From: Tanypteryx hageni
Lineage: Eukaryota; Arthropoda; Insecta; Odonata; Petaluridae
Reading direction: 5' to 3'
DNA: 64,000 nt
Assembly (NCBI GenBank): GCA_028673005.1
Contig: CM054113.1
Coordinates: 71,744,500-71,808,499 of the forward strand
The position numbers and the translations under genes are program-made. The notes below the pieces were generated by a model that was given only the letters and a program-made list of their open reading frames with translations, made no database searches and was not told where the DNA came from. This document shows positions 31,466-42,870 of this stretch, piece after piece; within the stretch, counting starts at the first letter, position 1, and each line of letters opens with the position of its first letter.

Positions 31466-33936
31466 TTCAGTTTTCTTTTGATTATTTTTAATGGTACCCT
31501 CCAAATGAAGTTACTATTCCGCATATCGTTTTTTCCGCACTTTTAGCGTTTCGTTCAAACTTGACAGTAGGTCCAAAAATTAATTTTTTAAGCTTAGGCG
31601 ACAGATTGTATAAAATAATATATACAAATAATTTGTACTGTTCAGTTGGTTTTGTCAACCCTTTTAGGAGTTAACTAGGTGATTTATTTAAGAAGTAATT
31701 GTCTTTACGAAATCAGATGTTGCACATGAGCTTAATATCATCATTATACACATCGATTGTTGAATTTTACCATCAGATTTCATTGTTTAATGTTTGTCTA
31801 GGGTAGGGCCATTCAAAGTGTGGTACCAGAATACTCTAAAAGGGTTTCCAGCAAAATAGATTTTGTATATTTCAAGGCAAGTTTATTAGTAAATAAAAGG
31901 AGTGCTGGTACCAAGAAGTTGACAAAATTTTCCAAGGAGTGCATAGAAATAAAAGTTTGAATGGCACTGCCATAGGGTGTGATTGTAAAAGAAATAATTC
32001 AATGAAGGTATAGTGCACGTTCTTCCTGGCGATGTTTCAAATGAAAGTAGTACTAATAGAAAAATCAATGAGAGAATAAGACATTATACATGGTAAAAAT
32101 GTTACTTGCCCAGCAAAATTAGTAGTCTTCATATAGAATTCCTATGTTTATACAGGTGAATGTGTTAGCGCAAACGATATAATAAGCGCAAAGGTGTTCT
32201 CCACCCATTTCTCCTGTTTTCTCCACTCCCTTGCACTCTTTCTACTTCATTCATCACCACGCCTTACTGAAAATTTTCTTTCCTTACCCCTTTTCTTCCT
32301 TTTTCTCTCTACCTCCGCCTTCTTCCTCTTTCTCTCTCTTGGTCCTCGGTCTCGACTTCGCCCAATATAGACGCTTATCAATTTTAAACATCCTTTCTAC
32401 GGTCTTTCCAATGCGCCTAATTTCACCTCACGTCCCGACTTCCTCTCCCCCTCTCACTCCTCCTTGCTTCCTCTTCCCTCCTCCCGCAGGGAATGCGCCT
32501 GTGTTTGGAGTTTTCGGAGGCAGTGGTATCCCGCCAAGACGGCGTCACCAAAACCTTCGACTACCCACACCCAAATGTTTTTACTCCCTCCTCCTTCCTA
32601 TTCCTTCCCTTACTCCACTCTTCGGCCAGCCGTCTTCCTACTCTCATCCGCGACATTGCCCATTCTGTGCTCCACTCCGTGGGACCCGATGGTCTTTTGT
32701 TCCCGAATCTGTAAAGTGGAGGTACTCCGATTTCTACCGCAAAATGAGAAACATTTGTCATTTCTCCGTTGGTTTGTACGACTGTCCACCTCTGTGTGGC
32801 GAAATATTTCTGTGATAGAAAATTAAATATTCCGGAAATTTTCCCTCTAGTCTCTAATGCATTTCTCCCCAAATTTAGCAAGGAAATTCGTCCATCTTTG
32901 CAATCAAATGTTATTTGCCACAGAACTTCCACTAGCTTCCTCCTACTCCAAATATAAACAATAAATATCCATTAATTATTTTATTCGCGATAATATACTG
33001 TGATAAATAGTTACAGTTAAAAGTCTTGGTAGAAAATGTAATTATACACCAGCCTCATCCATACGAAACGGTTATAATACAAATTCGGGCTTAATAATTT
33101 CATATACCTATAGTTGTTTTAGCAATCCTACGTCATCTATGCAGGCCTGACGAGAGAGGGGGAAACGGGGGTCGCTCATGGGGCCCGGACCAAAGGTTTG
33201 GGTACTACTATCCTAAAGTCGCTTTATTAGAAAATTCACCATCTATAAATAATTATTATGTATTTTAACAAAATATTTTTTATTGGGTGGGAATTGTAAA
33301 TAAAATATGTACAGCGGGAATGTTTCGGAGAATATCGAAATCACGCTCTAGTTTTATTAAAGCCTGATGCACAGTGCAACATTTTTGGCGAGAATATTGA
33401 ATGCAATAAGAAAACGTCGCTCCATTCATTGCATTTCGGTATTTGGCACTTATTTTAATTGACAAAAATGTCTACACATGCTCTGTGCATAGATTTATTT
33501 ATTATGAGATTAATGCTGTTGTAGAAATTTTTTCTTATTACATATAACTATACGTGTGTGCCTAACAGACTAAATACTAGAATTCACAATAAAACGGAGC
33601 GACATCATTCAATTTGCATTTAAATTTGTTTTTGAACGAAAGATATTCACTATTGTGGTAAGAGAATATAAGGTTTACGTCAGTCGCCAAGACCTATAGA
33701 GAGAATTAAGTTCGTACAGAAGGGCCCGGCAAGTTGTTTGTCCAGGGTTAGCTCTCAGCGTCTCTGCATCTATGGAACAGAAATTTTCACGATAATGAAC
33801 AGCTCTTTACTAGCAGAATGGTTAATGTGCAATCAACCAGTGAGAGAACTTTTTTAGCGAACTTCTAAGAATTATCGAATTATTACAGGTTTTTATTTAT
33901 TTTTTCCATGATCAATATCTTGACATAGGCTGTAAT
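31466..33936. other. No recognisable gene; pyrimidine-rich patch inside
   Basis: A C/T-rich stretch at about 32205-32480 creates frames of up to 194 residues without domains. At 33143-33195 the GC-rich sequence CAGGCCTGACGAGAGAGGGG, with GGGGCCCGG downstream, looks like one terminus of a hAT-type element, but no partner end was found. The remainder is AT-rich. Confidence 0.4.
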
Positions 33937-34210
33937 CAGGGCCGGCCCGTGAGATTTGATAGGTGTGGGCGAGATTTCATTTGGCCGCCCCTAGCGAATC
34001 AAAATTTCCTTGCGCCCTTTTTTTTAGAGTCAAGGTTAGCCCTGTTTCCATGTGATTACTTACCTCTCTTATCAGACATTATTACAAATTTCAATAATTG
34101 CTAATTGTCTGTTCTTCCGTCAAGTTGAAGGGAACACCAGCCACATTTTACAAGATCAGTGTGCAAATTGATCTTTCATATCACTAGAAATAGCTTTCAC
34201 TCTTCTAGTA
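33937..34210 (-). pseudogene. Left part of a split BED-type hAT transposon
   Basis: Starts with the hAT-type terminus CAGGGCCGGCCCGTGAG (33937-33953). On the minus strand from 34210, the sequence reads TRRVKAISSDMKDQFAH, then after a frameshift LVKCGWCSLQLDGRTDN and QLLKFVIM. In the GTF2IRD2/ZBED-like hAT family the equivalent region reads roughly TRR-..IS-DM-.QL-, SLQLDESTD, AQLL.F. It directly continues the fragment at 36380-36760 (see the nest). The rest of the transposase, including the C-terminal dimerisation domain, is deleted between here and the terminus. Confidence 0.75.
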
Positions 34211-34554
34211 ATGGGGGGCTGTCAAAAATCGGGAATTACCGAAAATTTTATAAAGTTGTATTGTATGGCTATTGTTATAGACAAATATAAAGTTTTTTGG
34301 TCAATTTTTAACAAATATTTATAAAAAAGCAATTTAAAACGGACGAGTTAATGTCGAAGTTTGTCGAGTGTTTTGTGACGTCAGTGCATGCCACAAGCAT
34401 GTTAGCCGATGCTAGCCGTGCTAGAAGCCATTGTGCCGATATAGAAGTAGAAGCTTGAAAGACTTCTGTTGTTTTCCTCTATGCGCCGTCTTAGAAGAAA
34501 TATTGATAAAAGTATTGCACCTTCCTGCATTTATTTCGCTTTGTGTTTTTCAAA

Positions 34555-34688
34555 ATGGCATCTGAAAGATTTTGGGTAACCAGATCTGATAATTTACCCA
34601 ACGTTGATTCGTACATGTTTTTGCGGTACATTGGGAATCGTAGGGAGCAATATTCAGATTTTGAAATGCGTGGAGTGAAGGCGGATAG
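34555..34688 (+). pseudogene. Exon 1 of a decayed SWIM/YqaJ-type protein gene
   Basis: Begins with ATG in AAAATGG and encodes ASERFWVTRSDNLPNVDSYM then SDFEMRGVKADR, ending at a plausible splice donor AG|GTTTGT at 34688/34689. PNVD...SD-E-RGVKA is a block that I recall from uncharacterised arthropod proteins with a SWIM-type zinc finger, often followed by a YqaJ-like exonuclease domain. This identification is from memory. About 650 bases separate it from exon 2. Confidence 0.5.
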
Positions 34689-34949
34689 GTTTGTATTACG
34701 TTTCATTGATAAAACAAGTTCGATGTAGCGCTTTTATTTTAAGTTTTGTAATAGTACTATAATTTCAACTGAAACGCAAAAGACATGTAAAAGATAGATT
34801 GAAGTCTTAAAACGGCTTTCCCATATTAAATGGATAAAACAACTCTAGTTTTCACTAATATTATAGAATATTTATTTATGTATTGTTTCCCATGCTGTCC
34901 TAGTATCTAGTAAGTAAAATAAATTAGATAAGTATACAAAAGGTAATGG

Positions 34950-35120
34950 ACGAGGCCGAGACTTCGTGGAATTCCACAATAAAATAACATGAACAATGCT
35001 AGATAGTATTTTTTTATTTATATTAAACTTTTGCTAATTTCCAAAAAATATATTAAGTAAAACACGACCAGTTTCGGTAAATAATCACCATCATCTGCCT
35101 TTACAGAATCATCAGGTCAA
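34950..35120 (-). repeat. Penelope-like 3'-end fragment inside the intron
   Basis: On the minus strand, CTGATGA (35115-35109) is followed after about 33 bases by CGAAACTGGTCGTGTTTTA (near 35076-35058). Downstream comes GGAATTCCACGAAGTCTCGG, then CCTCGTCC at about 34955. CTGATGA...GAAAC is the hammerhead-like signature often seen at Penelope-like ends. The part around AATTCCAC.AAGT..(A/G)GCCT also occurs at 39988-40012 and 40437-40462 (reverse orientation), so it belongs to a repeat family. Confidence 0.45.
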
Positions 35121-35339
35121 ATATTGACAAATATTATACAAAATTAATGTGAATAAACTTTCCGTGTGTGTTGTCTATAGGAAATGTGGTGAAGTTTGTT
35201 GTTTTAAGTGTCTATCTGCCTTAGTTATTACCTATACTTGAGAAAAGAAAAACTGTAGAAGTGTTTGTCGTAACTGCATATCTCTTTTGCATATATCGCG
35301 AATTTCATCGTCGCTTTTATGGCTTTTTTCTCCCTTTGT

Positions 35340-35600
35340 GGTCGGTCAATGAGGAAAGACTATGTTAGTAATGCTGTTGGATTTGTTAAACTGAAGCGAG
35401 AAGGAAAAATTTGTATTGTTAAAGGCAAGATTTGCCCTGAACACAGAATAAGATAAAGAGGTTATGAAGTGAGTGTAGCGTTAGATGAAGACGAAGATTT
35501 AGTCACGTCTGTGTAGTGTCATGACTGCCCTTATTTAGCAAAACATGGTCCTTCAAAATACCATGCTGTCGTGGATGTTATGGGAACAAATTTGTTAAAC
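35340..35600 (+). pseudogene. Exon 2 of the decayed SWIM/YqaJ-type gene
   Basis: Frame from 35340: GRSMRKDYVSNAVGFVKLKR, EGKICIVKGKICPEHRIR, stop TAA (35454-35456), RGYEVSVALDEDEDLVTSV, stop TAG (35514-35516), CHDCPYLAKHGPSKYHAVVD, VMG. The order AVGFVK--R-G---IVK-K--PEHR-R, Y-VSV, CHDC...K-HAV matches the SWIM-type region of the proteins named for exon 1; the final Cys of the finger appears as Tyr. Two stop codons and the missing downstream domain make it dead. No clear AG acceptor lies right before the exon. Confidence 0.5.
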
Positions 35601-36379
35601 TATTTAAATTACAGAACTAACTTAATACGTAACATTTGTAAAAGTATTTACTTAAAAACTTGGTACTTAAATATATGCATTGCAACAGTAATTATTTCCG
35701 TAAGCTTGATCTTACGTATTTAGAATAGGTATATTACATTATGGAGGTTTTGTTAAAATATATATGCTAATCTTTGAAACATAAAAATATAATTTATTCT
35801 TTCAACGTTCTCCAGAAATATACGCATCGTGTCAATGCAATGGCGACATAAGTCATAAATTAAATACGAAGCAATAAAATTATATACATATATATAACTA
35901 GTACTTAGATTAAAATGATCTTCGCATACAAATTCAGTTGTACGTTGCGATATATCAGATGCGTATCTCCTCATGGCTTTAAACCACAATATTTTCCGCT
36001 TCTTATTTCATCCCAAGGAGAAGCGTGAAGAACAATTTTCTCGGGATTTTAATCGTTGTATTTAAGCACTGAGGTACCAGACAATACTTAACCCTTCTTA
36101 AGTTCCATATTCTCCATTTTAGCTACGATATCAGAAAAAGCAACAGGACGAAGTAGCAAAACCACCTGCTTTCAGTACGGTCGTACGTTTAAACGATTGG
36201 CATGCGATGACGTCACGTACTACTCTCTCTCTCCAACCAGGACGCCGTTTTCACGGGATATTTAAAAGAATTATTTTAAATATTTTTTTGCATAATGAAG
36301 ACGATTTAACAACAAAATGTTCACAACGAGTAATTAAGTCAATTACAAAGCATTAAAAAAAATATTTTGAGTCCCCCAT

Positions 36380-36882
36380 TGTGTTATTGAAGTGGTTTAA
36401 ATTTTTTATCACTGAAAATATTTTTATTTTATTTAAGAAGCTATAAAAAAGTTGCTCACCACTTGCTATGAATGCTTCCCAATCTAAAAACGTCTTTTTC
36501 TTCGAAGCTAATAAATTCGCTATTCTGAATGAAGCTAGTGTTGCTAATTTTAGCTTTTTCAACTGCCCTTGTAAATACTGAACGCTGTGCTAATAATCTA
36601 CTTTTCGAATCACTTCCTTTTTCCTAAGTTCTGAACCTAATAAATAATTAATTTCGAATGAGGATTGAGTCTTGAAATTTATTTCAATGTTTTGCCTCTT
36701 AGACAATGCCACACAATTAGAGCATAGTAAAAGAAACGCATTTTCGCTTAAACTCCCACATATTTTTAAAATGGTACATTTTTATTTTCTTTTTGTATGA
36801 CATTTTATTGGCCGTACTTTATGAACACTATACATAGAAAAGTAAGTGAAACTTACAGTTGAACAGTTTGAGCCGGACTGAA
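36380..36882 (-). pseudogene. Right part of the split hAT transposon (BED finger region)
   Basis: On the minus strand from about 36745: LLCSNCVALSKRQNIEINFK, SSFEINYLLGSELRKKEVIR, a TAG, then ATLASFRIANLLASKKKTF, EAFIASGEQLFYSFLNKIK and NLNHFNNT, where the inserted element interrupts. C-.C..-VALSK--NI--.F-T is a decayed BED-type zinc finger (the final His residues are lost). GSELRK and AT-ASF-IA--LA-KKK-F are typical of GTF2IRD2/ZBED-like hAT transposases. A degenerate terminus GAGCCGGACTG at about 36872-36882 could be the right end matching GGGCCGGCCCTG. Confidence 0.75.
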
Positions 36883-39800
36883 AGGGCAAGTCTTGAAACT
36901 GATGGATACCCGAAAATACTGTAAAGTCAGTGTGCGGGAGATCAATTTGTTAGATGTACATGGCATTACTTCACAACTCTTCGCCTTAAATAAATGCACA
37001 GGCACCTTAACAAATTAAGCTATTTTTTACACGGATTATTAAAGAAACTAGAGAAAGGAGAGGGATTAGAAAATTCACAACGCACCCGAGCTATGTGAAA
37101 ATCCACACTGGCTTCTTATGTCTCATCCCTGGCCAAAGAGCCCGGAATCTCATAAGAGAAACTGCTTATCTGTATGAAATGTGAGCCACTTGTTCATAGC
37201 AAATCTGTTTACACTCTCTGTAAGCAAAACATTGGTCGTGAACTCATAGCTGTTGGCTCTTTGGTTAAAATTTTCAGCCATTTCCCTCAGATAATGACTA
37301 TGGCTGAATTGAGAGAGAAAAACAGGCGCCTTAAGGAGAATCAAAGGTTCCTATTGTGAAATTTATAGAAGGAAAGCGTCCAGAGGAGAGTTAAAATGAT
37401 CTAGTTGAGTTTTTTTGATGGGAAGAGACGGGTCATATCTCGCCGCCCATTTTCGCAAATACGCATCGGAAAGGATGAGTGGCCGTCCTATGCGGTCGCC
37501 CACGTCTACCAGGATCTGCCCTGGTTCTAATGATCCTATATTCCTGTTGAATTGATAACCCGAATACATTTCAGTCGTAGCGATAATTTGGCAGTTATGA
37601 TGATAGTCATTTTAAAATTATTTGCGTAAAAAGCATTGTTTTTATATTAAAACATACAGTAAAAGCAATTGTTCTAAATCGAACGTAATTAAGGAAATAT
37701 TTCACCATCAATAAAGAGAGGACTGAGTTATCACCATGACTAATATATCAGAGGAGCTTTGTGTATTCGGAGTATAGGTACGTTTAATAAGCTCGCGATA
37801 TATATTTCGAATGAGAATGGGGTAACGGAAATATGTTACTGTGAATAAGCTTTTTGAACAATTGGTCAGACTAAAGATGCTTTGTAAATTATTTGGGGAT
37901 TTATTATTCTTTCCTTAATATTTGCGTATATGTTTAAAGGTGATTATGTTTTCTTCCGCCATTTTTTAATTTTTCAACTACCCGTGATAATCCAGAGATG
38001 AGCATTTTCAGGGTCGTTGATATGTTCACACTAAAATTTAAAGTTTAACCATATAAAATTGGAGATCATAATCTTCATATCACGAAAGTCACGGAATCAT
38101 CATGAACAAGTATATTTCTATTTATAGAACATCGCACTCAGCTGTTACTATTAATTCTCCAGCCATGAAAATCATATTCCGCCTTACAATTTGACGTCAT
38201 ATTACATAAATTGAACATATATTGAATATAAACAAATATGTTTTGTGATTTTGCAAACAATATTACCAAGTTTTGGATGAATATTTCAATTTCTCAGATA
38301 GATTGATTTTCAGTAAAACAATTTATTTGTTTTTTATAACATTTAATTTTGCAATTAAAAGCATTATCGAATTTGAAAAATAGTCTTTCGGGAAATTCAG
38401 AATCTATTTATGCAATTTTATTCCATTTAGATATTGTAATTAAATTGAGTGCTATATGGACATTTTCCCGAGGATATTTAATCCTTCAGTAGGTGACTAG
38501 CGATATTTATTGGGTTTAATGTAGGATATCACAAAATAATCTCTAAAAATTGATTCATGCGACAGCATATCTAAAAATAAATGCACCGCTTTGAAGTAGG
38601 AGGAATTCAAAAATATCATAGTTTACATTTGCGCGTTGTAAATATTGGATTAAATTTTCCCTCCACGTTTTACTTGCACTTAGCATTTCTTGCACTCCAT
38701 TTATAAGGCCATACAAATCCACGTACCCAATAAATCCATAGCAAGCCTTAATGCGCCGCAAGTAATTCTTTATTGCATTTCGGGCTCGTTCTAGCGTTCT
38801 CGCGGGCGTTATAAATTGCATTTCCTGCATCGGGAATATTTTTTCGACGAGTTCCCCGTTGCAATTCTCTAGTTATCACATACACACGCACGCACACTTT
38901 CTCCAGCAGATTTATTCCCGCCCTTCGCACATGTGGTATCTTTCCGTCTATTCCTCCACGAACCCATTCCGAACACAACAGCCGCTCCTCGCCCAGTCAT
39001 TTCCCGTACAATACACGCCTCACGCGTGCCTCTGACCTCTCTCTCTCTCTTTCTCCCGACATTTCCCTCCCCTCAAATCCTAGCCTTCTCCCCACCCCAT
39101 CACATCCAACCATGTACACGTCTCTCGGGTAAAGCGGCACTTAAAGGTTTTGACGCCAGAAACAATGGCGCCTTTGTGTGAGGAGGTGAAGCGAAAGGAG
39201 ACACCGTGCCGCCACCACCCTGCTGACGCCGCCACCCTCTCTCTCTCTCTCTCTACATCTCTCCTTCTCCCTACTTTCCATTCCTCTTCTTCCCTCAACC
39301 ATCTCTCCTAAGACCAACCATTGAAATCTCCACAATGCATCTCTGCTTCTGCCTCTTCCTCTTCCCACCCAACCTGACCCTAGTTTCTTACGGTACGCAA
39401 TGTGTGCACGGGGATGGGGAGAGAGAGAGATGGAGGGAAAAAAGGAGTGAGGGAAATCGGAAGAAAAGACATTCCTCACTTTTTTGAGTCTCTCCCTTTC
39501 CCTCTCTCTCCGACACTTAATATTCCTGCGGCGTGTTTAGCCGCTGCTGCGTTACGGCGGCTCCGTAAATCCTCTGTAAAGTTGAAATAGGGGGAGAGAT
39601 TTAGGAACCGTATGCGAGATTTAACGTACGATTGAAAAGGGGGAGTGCGATTATGGTTTCCTCGATTCCACATGTCTCCGATTTATTTTTATGGTTGTAA
39701 GTGATGTAATGATTAACTAACACACATCCTTCGTTTATTTGATAACAATTTTTTTATCTTTTTCAATATATAAGGAAGGGTACCAATGAGATAAGTTTTC

Positions 39801-40032
39801 AAAAAATACTTGGAATACATGCACCTAAATTTTATTTGCTGCATATCTAGAAAACGCTCACTATCCTGCGTGATCTCGAAGTTTTATAAAAAGCAAGGAA
39901 AATTAATGATATCATTATTATGAGAATATTAATTTTCATTTTGAAAAATAAATAACGTTATAATACAAAACCACTCCAAATATCATTAATAAGTTTAGGC
40001 TTCACTTTGTGGTATTTACTCATGATATAAAT
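36883..40032. other. No recognisable gene
   Basis: AT-rich apart from a GC-richer zone at 38740-39560. There, a C/T-rich tract at about 39010-39310 contains (CT) runs such as 39237-39253. A 68-residue minus-strand frame at 37363-37569 (GQILVDVGDRIGRPLIL) has balanced composition, but I do not recognise it. Confidence 0.4.
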
Positions 40033-40090
40033 AAAAACAACTATGTGTCTTTCACATTTTTAAAATTGTGAAAGATACATAATTGTTTTT
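40033..40090. repeat. Inverted repeat (24-nt arms, 10-nt loop)
   Basis: Arms 40033-40056 and 40067-40090 are complementary at 22 of 24 positions. The preceding 30 bases (CACTTTGTGGTATTTACTCA) resemble those just before the palindrome at 40467. Confidence 0.85.
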
Positions 40091-40409
40091 TATTTCTAAT
40101 AAAACCGCTCTTTTGAGTAATCTTATCTTTAGATCCTCTTACAAGAAAAGTATTATTTCATAAAGTGCAGTTTTTTCAAGCCAGTTTTGAAGATTTAGCT
40201 CGTAGGTGAACGATTAAAAATAAGCCCGATAAAAATATTGACAAACTAGGTGCGTTGTTCTCAGCTCAAACAAGCGGCAGTCATTCTTGATCCTATTCTT
40301 ACTATTAAGAATATACCCTTCAGTGATACTCAGGATGTCTATAAGTGAAAGTTGTCAAGTAGGTGATAACCAATCGTTGACCCCAAAGAAACTTTTAACG
40401 AAGTGAATA

Positions 40410-40543
40410 CATGAGAGAGATATATAATTAATGAGGGCAGGCTCAACTTTGTGGAATTTACTCATAATGAAAGGATAACTTTGTAGTTTCCACAACAAAG
40501 TTGTGGAAACTACAAAGTTATCCTTTCATCATGAGAGAGATAT
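40410..40543. repeat. Perfect 30-bp palindrome inside a 14-bp direct repeat
   Basis: Arms 40467-40496 and 40500-40529 are perfectly complementary around the loop AAA; with one mismatch the pairing extends about five more bases. CATGAGAGAGATAT occurs on both sides (40410-40423 and 40530-40543), as expected of a target-site duplication around a ~106-base insertion. The insertion begins with a fragment of the repeat also seen at 39988-40012 and 34955. Confidence 0.9.
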
Positions 40544-42230
40544 TTGTTAAGTCGAGAACGATTACCAAGAAATGGGTGATAATTCCTTTGATGCACAAAA
40601 AAATTAGATTTAGACAAAGATATATTTTGTGTGATCCATTTCTAGATAGTGGTTTCTTGAGTTCTTCATCAAGAGTTGTGACCGTCAAATCAAATGGACC
40701 GTCCGAAAGGGACTGCCGTTCTAAATCTGAAGTGCAATCGCTTAAGTCGAAAAATAATATCAATTCAAAGAAACTGTTCGCGTTTTGGTCTGATTGGCGT
40801 TTTATCAAAGTCACCATAAAAATAGGAGAATATGTCGATTTCTTCTCTTTCTATTTTTCGTTATAATAGATGTGATTATTTTAGAGGGGGTGATTCACCG
40901 CATCCTGGACGTTATGCAATCCATGTTATTTGGTTCCTGGAGGACTCAACAATAAAAAGGAAGGAAAGGTGTTAAATCGTAGCAACTAAGTCATTGTTTT
41001 TAGAATTACCTAACTTAAATAATCTCTCTTTTTATCTACTCAAAATTTAGATTCTAATATGATTCGACTATTTTTTATTTCGGTTTGCTGAAAAAGTTGC
41101 CCATTAGTATTCATGCTACCAGATCGTGTGTATACTTTTTTCCCGATTTTTTATGAAAATCATGTTTGTGATCTTGGTAATGGATGGGTTTTTATAAGTT
41201 AGAAATTCCCGAATTGTTAGGATATTCCCGGTTAAGGCGCTCATTTCTGGAAAATTTAAAACTTTGATATAGTGTTTTGATAGTATTTTTATTTCTAGAG
41301 CACTTGCATCATTTAAGTATTGTTAAATCTAATTAACAGTAGTCATATGATTGAAGATTGAAATTCCTTTGGCTCGGTCTAAAATAAAAAAATCGAAAAA
41401 CTTTTAGTTGCACAAACCTTGAACAAGTTTTATTTTTGTCCCAGATTTTCCCTGTTAGCCAACAGAACTTGCACTTCTATCTATCGATTCGGCGAAGACA
41501 ATCCTAATTTTGGAGTTAAAGTCTAAAATTCCTTAAATGTGTGTGATTCTTAAAGCCGTTTGACCTCTTATGTTACCTGACAATATGAAGAGGTCATTGA
41601 GGGAAACTCGACGACGATGCTGAATAGAATGACTCAATTTACGCTTGATTATTTATTAATCAAACACAGCAATCGTTCTTCTGCATATTTAAATGTAGTC
41701 ATGCAAAAACGGGCATCAAATTTGCTTAACAACAGCTGGAATGATCCATCTCTCCCGTCGGTTGAGTTATAGCATGGCATTGTTGGCGCTTAGCTTTACA
41801 AAGGGATAAAACAGGAGTTGAATTCGTTAGGACGGTAAAAAATCTCAGGACACGTAAATGACGGAACTATTATTTTAAAGGAGTTGGAGTTCTCGTCGAT
41901 TGAGCAGGAAACACGCTGCTTGGAGAGGACTGGTTACAATCCTTCGCAAGAACATTGTTTTGCGCTTGTTAAACAAATCAGCAATTCTCCGTTGCCACTG
42001 AAGAGGAACCGGTTACATTCTTTCGAAAACACCTTGATGTGCGCTTGTTTAACGTATGCGAAAGGGCAAATTCTTCGACCGTTTCATTTAAGATGGGAAA
42101 TTAGTATTTTCTTAGTCGCTGAAAGACGTTTTACGTCTACGCTGTTTACAGCATTAGGGTGCGATATAAATCGAGCGTCCCGCTGGATGAGTCACGAAAT
42201 GAAAATCTCCACGGTAATATATGACGCAAA
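40544..42230. other. No recognisable gene
   Basis: AT-rich. The 146-residue frame at 41884-42324 has normal amino-acid composition but no motif that I know, and its 3' end runs into repeat family 3, so I do not call it. Confidence 0.4.
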
Positions 42231-42870
42231 GGGATGGGACCTCAGAATCCGCAAGGTCAATAGAGCAAAATGTAAAAATGTACATTTAAATTTAATTTTT
42301 GGGCGCGTTTCCCTTACAGCATAAGCGCCAATTAGTTTCGGTTTGTCCGTCCGTCCTTGTGTCCGCATGTTTGTTCTTGGCTTCGACAACGTATTTTCAT
42401 GAAATTTGATATTAAGGACTTACAGTCAAAGACAATAAGAAAATCACAAAAATGAATTACGTAAGCCAATCAGGGGTTCCATTTGACTGGTGACAAAAGA
42501 TAAGCTTTCCGTTATATCTCCTAAATTATTTCTCATATCAAAATATTTTTAAAATAAACTTGTAGAAATAGCAACGTACAGTATTTCTTTTCCTATACAT
42601 TTTTATCGTAGGAGTAGCCGTTATCAAGAAAATCGAACAAGAAAGTCGTAATTCGCTTTGAACTTAGAAATTTTCTTCCATAGCTACTTAATTGTTGTCG
42701 ACTAAAACAATTTTATTGATTACTGAAGTAAATAATATATGCTATAATTACGAAAATACGTAAAATTTCATTACGTGTGCATGCAGCATTTTCTAAGGGA
42801 AGGGAAATGCATTATCTACGACGAAGAAAAGAACAAAAACGTAAATATTAGAATACTTAACTTAAATGAG
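42231..42870 (+). repeat. Dispersed repeat family 3, copy 1 (old)
   Basis: Shares ordered blocks with 48690-49200: a G/C-T rich GTCCGTCCGTCC-type run, AAGAAAGTCGTAATT, TTAATTGTTGTC, and TTATCTACGAC.AAGA with GAACGTAAATA-like words. Divergence is high, perhaps a third of positions by eye. There is no coding capacity. Confidence 0.55.

Larger units (their letters stand above)
34213..36377 (+). mobile_element. Unclassified DNA element inserted in the hAT transposon
   Basis: The left end GGGGGGCTGTCAAAAAT and the reverse complement of the right end, GGGGGACTCAAAATATT, form short imperfect terminal inverted repeats. AT flanks both sides (34211-34212 and 36378-36379). Removing the element and one AT rejoins the flanking hAT frame exactly, which fixes the boundaries to within a base or two. 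It carries a decayed two-exon gene (34555-34688 and 35340-35600) on the plus strand and little else. A 2-bp duplication would be unusual outside TA-specific elements, so the superfamily is open. Confidence 0.65.

Noticed and set aside
33143..33195. GC-rich hAT-like terminus CAGGCCTGACGAGAG
   Set aside because: No opposite terminus, duplication or transposase remnant found nearby, so not listed as an element.
41884..42324. 146-residue plus-strand frame
   Set aside because: No recognisable domain, and its end overlaps a dispersed repeat.
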